From Irpex lacteus (Eukaryota; Basidiomycota; Agaricomycetes; Polyporales; Irpicaceae): a DNA stretch of 64,000 nt. Below the pieces are notes generated by a model. It did no database searches, was not told where the DNA came from, and saw nothing but the letters and a program-made list of their open reading frames with translations. The stretch covers positions 2,604,001 to 2,668,000 of the forward strand of contig MQVO02000001.1 in assembly GCA_001986395.2 (NCBI GenBank). Direction: 5' to 3'. Shown here piece after piece: positions 37,019 to 48,147 of the stretch (position 1 is its first letter; each line of letters opens with the position of its first letter). The position numbers and the translations under genes are program-made.

Positions 37019-37717
37019 ATGACGGCGAGAGACTACGGCGCGACCTCTTTTGGCGGACGCGGAACACCTCCTTCGACCCCCATCCCGCCTCCTCGCATAG
37101 CGGAAGAAGTGGTAGTTGAGACCTCCTCCAAACATTCTTCATCATCCAAATCCTGGTCTTCCTCACGCGAATCTTCCTTGGGAGCGCCACCAGAGTCTGT
37201 GGCTTTTGAACGATCTCACCCGCCAGTCATCTCGCAAGAAACGGACACTGGAAAGTTAATAGACCAGCCGGAAGAGAGCTGGTTTGGCGTACGGAGTCCC
37301 ACTTTGATACTTGAGAACTCAGGAAGTGTGGCAAGGGATCACCTCGCGTCGGAGCGCACATTCCTTGCGTACATGCGTACGAGTCTTACTATTGCCTCTA
37401 CTGGAGTCGGTATGTTCTGCGTTTTCCAGAGTTGTTTTGAGTTCAAATCTCTCTGACCGACATTAGCCCTTGTGCAGCTATTTACTATCTCTGCGACAAG
37501 TAACAAAGCTCTGGAGAAATACTCTCGACCGATAGGAGCGGTCATCATCTTGATTGGGCTAGCAACACTTCTCCTGGGTCTCGTACGCTTCTTTGCCGTG
37601 CAAAAGGCCCTCATTGGTGGGCATTACCCCGTTGCACGGGTGAGCACCATGTTACTGGCAACGGTTATGTCCGTAGTCGTGGTGGCGGTCTTTGGTATCA
37701 TCCTTGGGGTGCGGTAG
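37019..37717 (+). CDS. DUF202 (YidH-like) membrane protein, copy 2
   Basis: Two exons, 37019-37409 and 37467-37717, giving 213 residues, exactly the exon lengths of copy 1 with the same intron phase. Differences from copy 1 are scattered substitutions, mostly in the Ser-rich N-terminus; the membrane part (RDHLASERTFLAYMR, PIGAVIILIGLATLLLG) is almost unchanged. Frame conservation suggests both copies stayed under selection after duplication. The ~12-kb KDZ element ends 325 bp before the ATG, so the promoter of this copy may be separated from upstream elements. An upstream in-frame ATG at 36929 corresponds to the one at 17143 in copy 1. Confidence 0.85.
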
Positions 37718-38238
37718 CGGACAGCAGGGCTATTCAGGGAGAGGGGAGGGAGAGACGCAGCAGAAGTGAGCGTCCAGGTATGTGATCTAGTCCCATATCC
37801 ATGATCAGGGTACTCATCGACGTGTATTTTTTAACAACTAGCAGAATACTGTATTTCTATAAGCTACGCATTACTACATACCTACACAATATCTCGGGCT
37901 TCACAAAATTAATTTTCATCAAGTGTATCAAGCCGTTCTCCAGACAATCGACCCCAGCCGGTTTGCCTTCCCTGTCTGTACGCTGGCTGGCGTCACTTAT
38001 CTGCATTTGTCTCACAAGCCTCAACACGTGTCCTTACCAAATTTCGCAAACGAAGGTGTTTGATAGCGCTTGACAGGTGGACAAGAACAATGCAGCGTTA
38101 CCCACAGATTCTACTTAGCTAATATGTGCTTGGTGTCGACGGTGCGCACTATTCAAAATACTCGCGTTTCTGCATATGTAACGTATGGCGGACAGGCGTA
38201 TTATTGGTGCTAGACTACTTCATAACAGTATAACGCTA
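37718..38238. other. Convergent intergenic region
   Basis: About 520 bases between DUF202 copy 2 (+) and oxygenase gene A (-). AT-rich around 37830-37930. No gene or repeat supported. Confidence 0.45.
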
Positions 38239-39752
38239 CTAGGGGTCGCTCGATGACATCGTTTTGGGGCCGCCCTCTGCGACATCGTGTCGATGGAGCC
38301 GGTCAGCTGCAGGTTCAAGCCACATGAGCAAGCACAGCCGTCCATACAAGTAGCCAACTCCGGCTTCATTTCCGTACGTCGCATGGTCCTCCTTGAACAG
38401 TGTGAGGGACTCATCGATCTCCGTTACCCATTCCACGCACATATCTTGCGGTAAATGGGGAAACAACTTGGGTTGCTGCAATAATTTCCCATCACATCTA
38501 TCTCTAAGCATCTGCACCATACCCTCAGAATACACGGATCCACCAGGGAAGCTTGCTCTCTCGGGGCATAGCATGATCAACGTTTCGTCAAGGTACTCAT
38601 CGTCGACTTCGTATGCGATCCACAGGGACGTCTCCAGGCCGAGTACTTCTCCTATCTGCTCCACTACTGCATCACTACCTTTGAGGAGCGTCTTCAAGCT
38701 GTCTGCCCAGGTGTCTTCGGCCAGAGCGTATTCGTGTCGCAAGGCGAAGCCGATATAGCCTCCCTTTGGCAAACACTCTGGATCGGCCAGCATCTTGGTC
38801 AGAACGTCTCGGACGGCCATATTCAGCCCGCTGAGGACAGGGACAGAGACCGGGGACACAATTTGGTCGAAGTACAGGTTGTACGTCAACGTGACCCGAT
38901 ACCCTGCAGTAACAGGCGCAACTTCATGCTCGACGTCGCTGAAGAATGCGGTGAAGGCCACTGATGGCCAGGGGGCCTGGGCAAGCGTCTTGGCAGAGTC
39001 AAAAGTGAACGGGCGATCTTCGTGGAGAAAGAGGAGCGCGCCGCCCTCGTGGACAGTGGGTAGCACAACGACGAGGGAGGCAAACATGTTCGTGCTGCGT
39101 GGTGTGTCCTTATGCGCCTTGAAGAACTGGCCTGGGCCTAATCATTACAAGCTTCAGGCACGTTTGACGTGTTATGCGGATCAAAGGCGTACCATAAACG
39201 TTCAGTTTGTATGGTTCATATCGTATGGATGTATTGCTCAAGTCGTGGCCTTCTAATAGGATTTGCTGAATTGTCGCCATAATTCCTGAACGGCCGGGGT
39301 CGAAACCGATGGAGAATTGGGCTCGGTCAAGCTTCCCTGCGCTACGATAGGTTTCGTCGAGTATGTCTTCCTTGTTGCGACCAAAAGTGGCGGGATCACA
39401 AGCCTCGGACAAGTCCTTGAGATCGTCCTCTGAAGCCTTAGTGAGATCAATCCACCTACACCGTGATGAGCAGTCGTTGAATTGATGTGGCGCTGGTAGA
39501 ATCGTGGACGAAACCTCACCGTGCAGCGCCATCAGTGCTACTGCTTCTGCGGTAGTACAACACCAAGTCGTCGGGATCGACTTTAAGCGAGCCTGAAGGA
39601 CATTGGAGTTGCTTGCATTCGAGGGCGGAACGAATGGCGGCGATATATGGATGTAAAGAATCAGACGACTCAGACCCAGACGACTCGGATCCAGGCGACT
39701 CAGGCATAGGTGACTCAGAACCAGGTGATTCAAACCCTTCTCTGGATGACAT
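38239..39752 (-). CDS. 2OG-Fe(II) oxygenase, tandem copy A
   Basis: Iron- and 2-oxoglutarate-dependent oxygenase of the prolyl-4-hydroxylase-like fold (PF13640-type); substrate unknown. Exons on the minus strand: 39520-39752, 39193-39455 and 38239-39137, giving 464 residues. The iron-binding HxD is in FKAHKDTPR, the distal His in VEHEVAPV, and the 2OG-binding Arg in GYRVTLTYNLY; all are present. The N-terminus has an extra Ser/Glu/Pro repeat (SPGSESPMPESPGSES) not found in copies B and C. I chose the ATG at 39752, because a TATA box at 39821-39830 would lie only 6 bases from the alternative ATG at 39815. Copies B and C share both intron positions and the 263-nt second exon. Confidence 0.87.
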
Positions 39753-39820
39753 GTTTTTGGAAGCGGGTGGGGATGATACGCCTTTCGACGACAAGTGCAA
39801 GGAGGATGCTATCACGGTCA

Positions 39821-39830
39821 GTTTATATAT
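39821..39830 (-). promoter_or_regulatory. TATA box of oxygenase A
   Basis: Minus strand reads ATATATAAAC about 70 bp upstream of the chosen ATG. The same spacing is seen in copies B and C. Confidence 0.6.
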
Positions 39831-40222
39831 GTGCTAATAGAGACATACAGAAGATATCTGAGCATCTAAGTACTGAACAGGGACTCGGATCCGAAGCCCT
39901 AATGTCCCGTATTACGTGTGCGGAGGCATAGATGAAAGGCATGAAGTAGTGGCGTGGAGAGACTTGCTCCCCCGTTAGTTGAAGCCGGTTCCCAACACTC
40001 ATGTTATGGTATTTTGACTCGATTATGCTAGGTATGTGCAACCCAAACACCTGGTAATAAACCAACCGCGACTCTTGCTTACCCGCGGTAATACTGAGGA
40101 GATCATTACCAGCCATAGCAATTGAATACACTGTACAGCGACAAGCACAAGTTGCTTGATCACCGTGTCGTATAGAAACTAGCACCGGGCGCATTGGCTA
40201 CCGCTAAGCTACTACAGCGACA
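39831..40222. other. Intergenic region between oxygenases A and B
   Basis: About 390 bases; promoter of A and 3' end of B. No further feature seen. Confidence 0.45.
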
Positions 40223-41647
40223 TTAATCCCATGGGTTTTCAGGCACTTCGTCGTCCGACTCAGAGTCTAAATCGATGGGAGGGCTACGGCGATTCCCAGA
40301 CGGCCCCAAGCGAACGAGAAGACACAAATGACCATACAGAAAAGATAGAGACGCCTCATTTCCGTACGCAACAAACCCTTCCTGGAAGGGTATTGGTGCT
40401 CTCCTTGTATTTGTCGCCCAATGCACCAAGATGCTGTAACGAGAATTATAAGTTTCCCGTACGCGTTTACCACCACACTCGTCTCTAAGGATGCGCCACT
40501 CCTCGCCAAACTCCACCTCCAGAATGGGCATATCTGCCCTAGCCTCGCAGAGGATTACGGTGTTATGGGAAGGATCGTCCTTATACGCTACCCAGATCGA
40601 CGTCTCGAGGCCAAGTGACTCGCTGATTTTTGACAGTACAGCGTCGCTACCCTTCAGGAAGGGCTTGATGGCTTCGGTCGCGTCCTCGTCAGACATATAC
40701 AAGGGGTATTCATGGCGAAGAACAAAACCGATGTAGCCGCCTTCAGGCAGATAATCCGCATCTTCCATTGCGGTTGTGAGAGCTGCTTGAATTGCGGTAT
40801 GCTGCGCATCGCTAATAGCTGGAGAAACTACGGGATCTGAGTCGGTGTTGTTTACGAAGAGGTTGTATGTTAATGTGACCCGATATCCGGCGGTGACGGG
40901 GGCGACTTCATGGATAACGTCTCCGAAGAAAGCAGCAAAGGCGATCGATTCCTGGTATGCATCAGAGAGCAAAGATGCTGAGTCAAAGGTTGTACTGTGA
41001 TCTCCTTGCTGCAGTTCAAGCGCGCCACCTTCATGCACAGGGGGCAAAACGACGACTAAGGAGGCGATCATATTCTGCGCGCGCGGAGTATCTTTGTGTG
41101 CCTTGAAGAACTGACCAGGCCCTAAACTGATTGGTAAGTGGCGGATTAGCATGAAATTATCAGATGCACTGACCGTAAATATTGAGCTTGTACAGCTCGT
41201 GGCGGAGATATACTTTCGACCTATCGTACCCCTCCAGCAAAGAATCGGCGATGGCATTGATGACGCCTGAGGATACTGGGTCAAAGCCTATCGCGAACTG
41301 AGTAGTCTTGAGTACACCAGCACTGCGGTACGACTCGTCATGGACGTTTTCCTGGTCGCGGCCAAATGTGGCACTGTCACAAGTGTCTGCGAGGTTCTTC
41401 AAATCGTCGTCGGATGCGCATGTGAAGTCCAGGCGGCTTCGTCTCGGTTAGGATATAGCCCGAAACTGATGAAGCGAGACTACGATACTCACCATGCAGA
41501 AGAGTCGGACTCGCTTTTGCTGTAGTATAGAATCAAATCTGCAGCGTTGACTTCGATGACACCGGTCGGACAACGTAGCTGATGCTTCGTGAAGGCAGTT
41601 CGAAGTGCATCGAGGTGTGGGTGTTCGACTTGAGGCTGCCAGGACAT
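40223..41647 (-). CDS. 2OG-Fe(II) oxygenase, tandem copy B
   Basis: Exons on the minus strand: 41493-41647, 41174-41436 and 40223-41121, giving 438 residues. The third exon is 899 nt, as in copy A. The N-terminus is MSWQPQVEHPHLDALR. The catalytic region has AHKDTPRAQN (HxD), DVIHEVAPV (distal His) and GYRVTLTYNL (2OG-binding Arg). The C-terminal signature GFVAYGNEASLSFLYGHL is shared by the family, and the acidic end is ESDDEVPENPWD. Intact. Start supported by the TATA box at 41712-41721. Substrate and biological role unknown. It belongs to a local expansion with A, C and the relic at 23.5 kb. Confidence 0.88.
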
Positions 41648-41711
41648 GTTAATGCCGGTAGAGCAGCGTCGCTATTCGGAGAATTTGAAGAAGATGACAG
41701 CTCGAGCTGCT

Positions 41712-41721
41712 CCCTTTATAG
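41712..41721 (-). promoter_or_regulatory. TATA box of oxygenase B
   Basis: Minus strand reads CTATAAAGGG, 65 bp upstream of the ATG at 41647. Confidence 0.6.
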
Positions 41722-41889
41722 CCCAACCTCGATTATTGCATCAATACCAAGGTGGATATTCCGACGCCCGCCCTCGGGCGTGTATGCATGAACATTGGCC
41801 TGGGGCAGTCCGCAATTTACGTATCTGCAGGTAAAGCGGGGAGCACTGCATCGGGTGAGCATATAGTTTTGCATGCTATACGGCTACTC

Positions 41890-42115
41890 ACCTGCCAATT
41901 CTTCTCACATATCTGTTTTAACTAGAGAAGATTATAGTATGATGACTGGAACGTTCATATGCCATCAGCACGAGATTTCTGTGTCGAGGCCAGCTGCCAT
42001 GATCGTCGCATTATAGGGGGCAGTTACTGACAGTCAATATTCTCCCAGGATACTATCCAAGGCAAGTACGCACCTTGAACTCGAGTCAGTACCCCGGAAT
42101 TTGGTCTGACCGTCT
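41890..42115 (+). repeat. Diverged direct repeat, unit 1
   Basis: Shares an ordered series of blocks with 42150-42400: GAGAAGATTATAGTATGATG/GAGAAGTATGGTATAATTA, GATTTCTGTGT, ATGATCGTCGC/ACGATCGTCGC, GTCAATATTC, GGCAAGTA and GACTCG. The unit is about 230-250 bases and lies between oxygenases B and C. Non-coding. Confidence 0.65.
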
Positions 42116-42149
42116 GACTCGGTTCAGACACGCTGGTGAGTATAAAGCT

Positions 42150-42400
42150 ACCGATTTGTCAAACTGGTTCCATGCTGTTGTTTTAAGCAGAGAGAAGTAT
42201 GGTATAATTACTAGAACGGCCGTATTGCATCAACACGCGATTTCTGTGTTGATACCAGTATCTACGATCGTCGCGCTATGGGGGTCGGGCACCGGGTACC
42301 GACCGTCAATATTCCCCTAGGACACTATTAAGTAAGGCAAGTATACAAGTACGTACCTGTGACTCGAGTCAGAATCCCGGGTTCTGTTCACACTGACACA
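42150..42400 (+). repeat. Diverged direct repeat, unit 2
   Basis: Second unit of the tandem pair described at 41890-42115, with small insertions. No terminal inverted repeats or flanking duplications seen. Confidence 0.65.
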
Positions 42401-42673
42401 GAACGCGCGTTGATAGCGGCCGATAGCCAAGCATCTCCGTGACAGAGACAGTACACCCCACAAAACAAAATGTCGGACTTTGCGGACTGATGGCGGTAGC
42501 TAATCTAGCCGACGGCATGCACCGCCATTCGCTCAGTGCTTAGGTGAACGATCAGTGAATTGGCTCTGGATCTCGAAAGTTGAAACTTATGCATAAGTAA
42601 ACAAAGGCAAGGACATGGCACTACCAACTAAGTGCTCACGTATACAAGAAATAGCGATTGTGGAAGGGTAACA

Positions 42674-44085
42674 CTATGATGAGCTGGCACGATAGGATAA
42701 TTCTAGGAACATAAGTGTGTTAGTAGTAATAGCGTCATCGTCAGAGTCCAATACAAGAGGAGGACTTTGACGATCTCCGGCAGGTCCCAAGCGAACGAGT
42801 AGACATAAACGGCCATAGAGATACGAAAGAGACGCCTGATTTCCGTACGCGATATACCCTTCTGTGAACGAGACCTGCGCGGATGCACTCGGAGGCTCCT
42901 GCGCGAATTGCGATTCTCGTTTGCGCGCATCCCCCCATGGTCTCGAAGAAGAACACTCTCCCAACCGTCTTGGAGCTCATAATCAGGCATCTCCACCTTC
43001 GAATCGCAGAGGATCAGGCCATCATCCCACCTTGCCTCGTACGCGACCCATATCGATGTTTCGAGGCCGAGAGACTCGCTTAATGCAGCCAGAATAGCGT
43101 CGCTGCCCTTCAGGAAGGGTTTGATAGCGGAGGCCGCATACTTCTGAGAAGCGTCCAGGGCATACTCGTGGCGCAACGCGAAACCGATATAGCCACCTTC
43201 AGGAAGATAGGCCGGATTGTCAATCACCTCGGTGAGAGCTGTCTGGAGTGCCGAGCGCTGCGCGTCGCAGGAAGGAGAGACAGTAGAAGCAATGTCGTTG
43301 AGGTAGAGATTATAGGTCAATGTGACTCGGTATCCCGCAGTGACAGGAGTAACCTCGTGAATCACGTCTCCGAAGAAAGCAGTGAAAGCGATCGAACGCT
43401 TAGAAGCCTTGGACAGTAGTGAAGCGGAATCGAAGGTAGAGGCATGATCTTCATGCTTCAGTTCCAGCTTGCCTCCTTCATGGGAAGTGGGTAACACGAC
43501 GACCAAGGAAGCGATCATATTCTCAGCGCGGGGAGTGTCTTTATGGGCCTTAAAGAACTGGCCAGGACCTACACAGAGTACAGTTCCGTCAGGCGATATC
43601 GCAAAGGACTACATCGAATGTGCTCACCGTAGACGTTCAGTTTATACAGCTCATGCACCAGACGTACATCAGACCTTTTGTGGCCCTCCAGCAGGAGGTC
43701 CTCGATACTTGCAATGACGCCGGACGACACTGGGTCGAATCCTATAGCAAACTCAGCAGTGTCGAGAACGCCGGCACGTCGGTATGTCTCGTCGCGAATA
43801 TCTTCCTGGTTACGCCCGAAGGTCGCAGGGGCGCAAGCATCAGCCAAGTTCTTTAGATCGTCTTCAGATGCATTGACAAAGTCGAGGCGGCTACGATTCG
43901 CGTTAGAAGATGATAATGACATATTGTAGCATTACTTACCGTAGTACGGACTGACTCTTGCCGTAGTACAAAGCCAGGGAGGAAGCGTCAACCTCCACAA
44001 CGCCAGAAGGGCAGCGAAGTTGCCTCTCAGTGAAGGCAGTACGAAGCGCGTCGAGCTCAGGATGTACTTGAGGTTGCTGAGGCAT
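42674..44085 (-). pseudogene. 2OG-Fe(II) oxygenase, tandem copy C, frameshifted near its 3' end
   Basis: Exons on the minus strand: 43940-44085 and 43628-43890, then 43568 downward. The N-terminus (MPQQPQVHPELDALR) and the whole catalytic core are intact: HxD in FKAHKDTPR, distal His in DVIHEVTPV, Arg in GYRVTLTYNLYL. After DGWESVLLRDHGGMRAN the frame no longer matches the family. The family C-terminus (GYIAYGNQASLSYLYGRL) continues in another frame down to a stop at 42674. Compared with copy B, about 19 nt are missing near 42870, which explains the shift. Read as is, the protein would end at 42703 with a different tail. A rescue by an intron would need a poor GTTCTT donor. The product may keep activity, so pseudogene status is not certain. 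Confidence 0.72.
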
Positions 44086-44145
44086 CTCGACGAAGGCGGG
44101 GTGCTGAGTATCTTGACTTGCGACCCATCAAGAGCGCAGCCGCGT

Positions 44146-44154
44146 CTTATATAG
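44146..44154 (-). promoter_or_regulatory. TATA box of oxygenase C
   Basis: Minus strand reads CTATATAAG, about 61 bp upstream of the ATG at 44085. Confidence 0.6.
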
Positions 44155-44504
44155 CACGCACCCCTTTTCCTTTCCAACATAAGTAGGCCTGCGTGAAAGC
44201 TTGGCCCGCCCCACAAGTTATGCAGCAAACGGCGGAATAATACGCACCACTGGCGATGAGTCGCATTCTTCCCACTGTCCTCTTTTGGGAAGTGAGAGAT
44301 ATGGCAGAATGACTTGAAGATACTACATGCAGCTTCCTCATAGGGTCAAACAGGTCAGTTTCCGAGCTCCTCGAGGCCTCCCAGGCAAGCATAAAAGGCA
44401 AGCGCACGAATAGTCGAGTTAGTCGAGTCATCCATTTGGTCAAACACATCAAATCGATCGAATTCGAAGTTTTGATACAGAAATTAATTAGGGATATAGC
44501 ACCA

Positions 44505-45683
44505 TCAAAACGGATGAGTCACTTTACCACGACCGACACTGACACCACCGGAAGCATTCTCCACGAAGACACCTGAGTAAAGCAGACCTTCTGTCGTTCC
44601 TTCCTGAATTCCGAAGTGCACGACGTCGCCTTGATTGGCTGGGGAGTCTGCCGGGTTGACTAAAGGAAGCTATAGCACGTCACAATTAGTATGCTAACGC
44701 ATACAGAACTATATCCGATACACGGCGTACTCGCCTTCAGCACACCAAAGTGATAATCACCCTGACCAGCTGGTCCCGCGGTTGCAGACAAATTTGGGGT
44801 GGGCTTCGTGACCGCTTTCAGAGCAGATGAATCGGAGGAGTAAAGCACCGCAAGCGTCCTGTTCGTCCAGTCTACCTGCACGGCAAAGTTGTGCCACGAA
44901 GTCGTAGAAAAGGGTGTGCGGAAGAGGACATTTCCGGCGTGGTCGCGGACTTTGAGGAAGTGTGCATCTTGTGAGGGGAGTTGACCGGTAGGATTGGTGA
45001 ACGGCGAACCTAAATAATGTGTACATCAAATGTATGGTAAATATCGCGTTATACGGAAATGTAGTGAAATGAACTGACCAATCTGGAGGTCAAATACATG
45101 ACTCCCGTCATTTGGCTCAATCCAAACAACCTGGTACTCATGGCTGAAATTCAGTGGCCTCTTCGTATCCGCCTTGACCGAGAAATGAAACGCAGTAACT
45201 CCAGTTTCGAGTGTATCGAAAAGAGCCTGCCAGTGATCGTGAACCCCATTGTTCGCCGCAATGAAGTCGGTACGACGGAAGCCGAGCTGAGGGGGGCCGC
45301 CTCCTGGGACAAACACCGAGCTGTTGTCGATGGAGATAGATACTACTTGTTCCTTTCCGGAGCTCCAGAGTGGGGTGGGAGGTAGGGAGTGTCCGCCGAG
45401 AGATGCGTACTGGTTGGAGATTAGTAGTGTACGAGTTGCAGAGTGAGTTTTGTACGACATACGTGTGACGCTGCTTCGCTACCTTTGACAACTCTGGAGC
45501 GCAAGTGGTGAGGATTGAATCATGCATGTAATATCAGTGCACTCACGTCAAGAATGGTCCAGTTGAGCTATCAAGGTCTGCAGCCGTCAAATTAAGCGGC
45601 GCACGCCCATCCCAAAGCACAGGCGTGGCAGATGCAAGAGCGAAGCTCGTGAATGTGGCGATGAACAGCGAGAGAAGACGCAT
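44505..45683 (-). CDS. GH131-type secreted beta-glucanase
   Basis: Secreted protein with a signal peptide (MRLLSLFIATFTSFALASA) followed by the GH131 catalytic-domain pattern: PVLWDGRAPLNLTAADLD, YASLGGHSLPPTP, FVPGGGPPQLGFRRTDFIA, VWIEPNDGSHVFDLQIG, GQGDYHFGVLKLPL and GIQEGTTEGLLYSGVFVE. GH131 enzymes act on beta-1,3/1,4/1,6-glucans (family knowledge). Five or more exons join in frame after splicing; the stop is TGA at 44505-44507 after GKVTHPF. About 310 residues, with no CBM1. The start is at 45683 with a TATA box 48-57 bp upstream. This gene and the CE1 esterase at 52 kb fit plant cell-wall degradation. Confidence 0.88.
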
Positions 45684-45730
45684 GGTGAGCATTGCGACCT
45701 GCATTTGTCAGTACGCCGCCGGTGTCCATG

Positions 45731-45740
45731 ATATTTATAG
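45731..45740 (-). promoter_or_regulatory. TATA box of GH131 gene
   Basis: Minus strand reads CTATAAATAT, about 50 bp upstream of the ATG at 45683. Confidence 0.6.
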
Positions 45741-45997
45741 GGATCAAGGGAGAATCAGAGGACATTCTTCGGTCCAGGCGACGGTTATTTTGCCCTTGCG
45801 CACCTTCGCGTGAATGGTCGTCATCTGACGCTATAAGTATACCCGGGCGAGAGCAGACTCTTGAAGAAGCGATGCTATTTGCGCTACAGTACAGTGTTGA
45901 TAATTCTGCCCACAACGCACGTCAATTAGCTATTCACCCGCCTGTCAAACTTAGTCACGATGCTTACCTTTACCCTTCCCACCAGCCCGAGATATAA

Positions 45998-47671
45998 TCA
46001 ATCTACAAGCACAATCGAATCCAACACCGAAAACCCAGCAGCAACACCACCTTCGTTACTATCCTTCCCCTTAGTCCTAACCAACCACCCAGCCTCCCTC
46101 TCTTCGATCTTACCATCCGAACCGCCGAATAACGACCACCCAAATATTCCAAGTTCGCTGATCACCTCCGTCTTGACGGCACTCTCTGTTCCACCACCAG
46201 CACGGACTAAGTAGTTGCCCAGTCCTTGCGGCGTCGCGATGAGTTTCATTGCGATCCAAGCCTCGCGGTCGGTAGAAGGTAGTGTATCGAGGAAGGGAGG
46301 AATGGATTCTTTGTAGACGTTGTTACCCCCGCCCTCGCGTTGTGGTTTGAGGACCAACGTCTCATGTTCCTCTCGTGCCCGTTTGACGCCCTTATCCCCG
46401 TCCTCGTCCAGCGCCCACATCTCCATCCAACTCTCTCTCAGCGCAGATAGTTCTTCGCTGGAGAAGTCAGGTAGAAACCGTTCCAAGACGGAGGGCTTCG
46501 TGAGCACCTCCTGCACTTTCTTGCCTCCTGAGAGCTGAAGTTGCAAGGAAGGACATTGAATCGCCTTGGACGTCTCGAATAGATATCTGAGGTCATAGTG
46601 TGCGGGAGTGGGGTAATCCGTGGGTGTGTATCCTGCACGCAGGTAGACTGTGGATATCTCGATCTCTCCGTTTATCCGGAGAACGTGCGATGTTGGGTCG
46701 ACTGAAGCGGAAGTTAGGAGTTCTGTGAGGGTTTGGCGAGTGACGTGTATCGAATGGCTGTGTATGCGGGCAGATGTTCAGCGTTCGACGGCGGACGTTC
46801 GATATATGGCAAGCTTACGTTTCTAAAAGCTCGTATTCGAGCCACCGCTGGTCGAACACATTCCGCTCGTTGTCTTGGACTACAAATAGGATATGCGCAC
46901 TTCATGTCCCAGAGAACCATAATCAGACCTTTCGTAAGATGCAATAGGCGATCAGATTCACCTTGGTACACCATACGCCTTATGGGCAGCTACAAGACCT
47001 TCAGCGAGGCCCGAAGTTGTATGGTTCTCCGGCAGGTTCTCCTCCTTCAGATACTCAGAAGCACCATAGTATCCAGTGGATTTGAGCAGGTACCGATGCA
47101 ATCCAGCCACACGTTCAGATAGAGTACCGAATGACGAGGAGATAGTGTTAAACTCGACTTGCTTGAGCGATGCTGGTTGATGGGTATCAGGTAGGTGGAT
47201 CATGTAGTCCGACCTGAAAAGCCCTAGTTGCAAAGGCTACTGCGTTAATCGTATCAATGCATCTATGAAGAATGTGGCTTATGTATTCACCTGCACGATA
47301 CCAGCATCTCGCACTCGCTTCCATCGTTTCCACAGGTTGCCCGTAAACTCATCTGCCTTCCCAACCCCCTCCACAGCTCCCATAACCCGATCCAAAAACT
47401 CGACATCGGTCGCAACTCGGGAATACAGAACATTATAGGTCTTTTGTAGACTTCTAGCTTTCTCGAACTGTGTTCTCGGTATCGGAGACGGTAGTAAGGC
47501 TAGAGGTGCATGGATAGTCGACGTCGGTGCTGGCGGTTGCTTCTCTGCCACTGGAAGATACACAAGTCCATGAGATAAGGCGTAAGTGGTCGCCTTCAGC
47601 GTAAGAGCGGCGACCTGAGTCTCGGTAAGCTCGGGAGGCCATGTAAGCAACGGGTTTGAACTGTGAGCCAT
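45998..47671 (-). CDS. GSH2: Glutathione synthetase
   Basis: ATP-dependent ligase joining gamma-glutamylcysteine and glycine to make glutathione in the cytosol. The N-terminus is MAHSSNPLLTWPPELTETQV. Diagnostic segments in order: QVEFNTISSSFGTLS, VVQDNERNVFDQRWLEYELLE, STVYLRAGYTPTDY, the glycine-rich ATP-grasp loop VLKPQREGGGNNVYKE, SELGIFGWSLF and the C-terminal lid RTKGKDSNEGGVAAGFSVLD. These correspond to eukaryotic glutathione synthetase, and the length (about 500 residues) is normal. Four or five exons with short introns; last exon 45998-46546 and beyond. It is divergent from the HIT gene at 48148. No anomaly seen. Confidence 0.94.
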
Positions 47672-48147
47672 TCCGAGTCAATCCTCTGCAGGTTAGCACA
47701 ATGTGCGATTGCCGAGATAGAAAGAGGATAAAGACGGAGATGGAGGGAGGGATTAAGGAAGTCGTGGGCTGCGATCCTACAATCTATTCTCCTGGCTTGG
47801 TCAGCTTCTCGAGCAGCTCAGTCTTAGATATCGCGCCATGCTTGCTCACTCCTCGTCAACAGAGGTGTAGACTATAGCCCATCAATTCCTTGAGATGAAG
47901 AAAGAACTGCGATACTAGCAGGAGATAGAAATTAACACAGTGGTGGTAAGTATAGAATCGAGGTGGTTAGGCGGCGTTCCGAGACTTATCACGGCCAATT
48001 ACCCAGGCTCCCGTGCTCACTACGACATACCCGTCCTACCACCACCACCTTACTTAACCTCCACCAAGTAGTCTACCGCGGTCCAACCGAGCTTGCTTTT
48101 AAGCCACCACCTGTCTCGTCTGGCAACCCTCATTACCACCAAGAGCA
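47672..48147. other. Divergent promoter region of GSH2 and HIT genes
   Basis: About 475 bases between two divergent genes. No TATA element or repeat recognised. Confidence 0.45.

Noticed and set aside
38239..44085. TET/JBP DNA-modifying dioxygenases
   Set aside because: The motifs (FKAHKDTPR, IHEVAPV, GYRVTLTYNL) are those of prolyl-4-hydroxylase-like oxygenases. I see none of the features I associate with TET/JBP.
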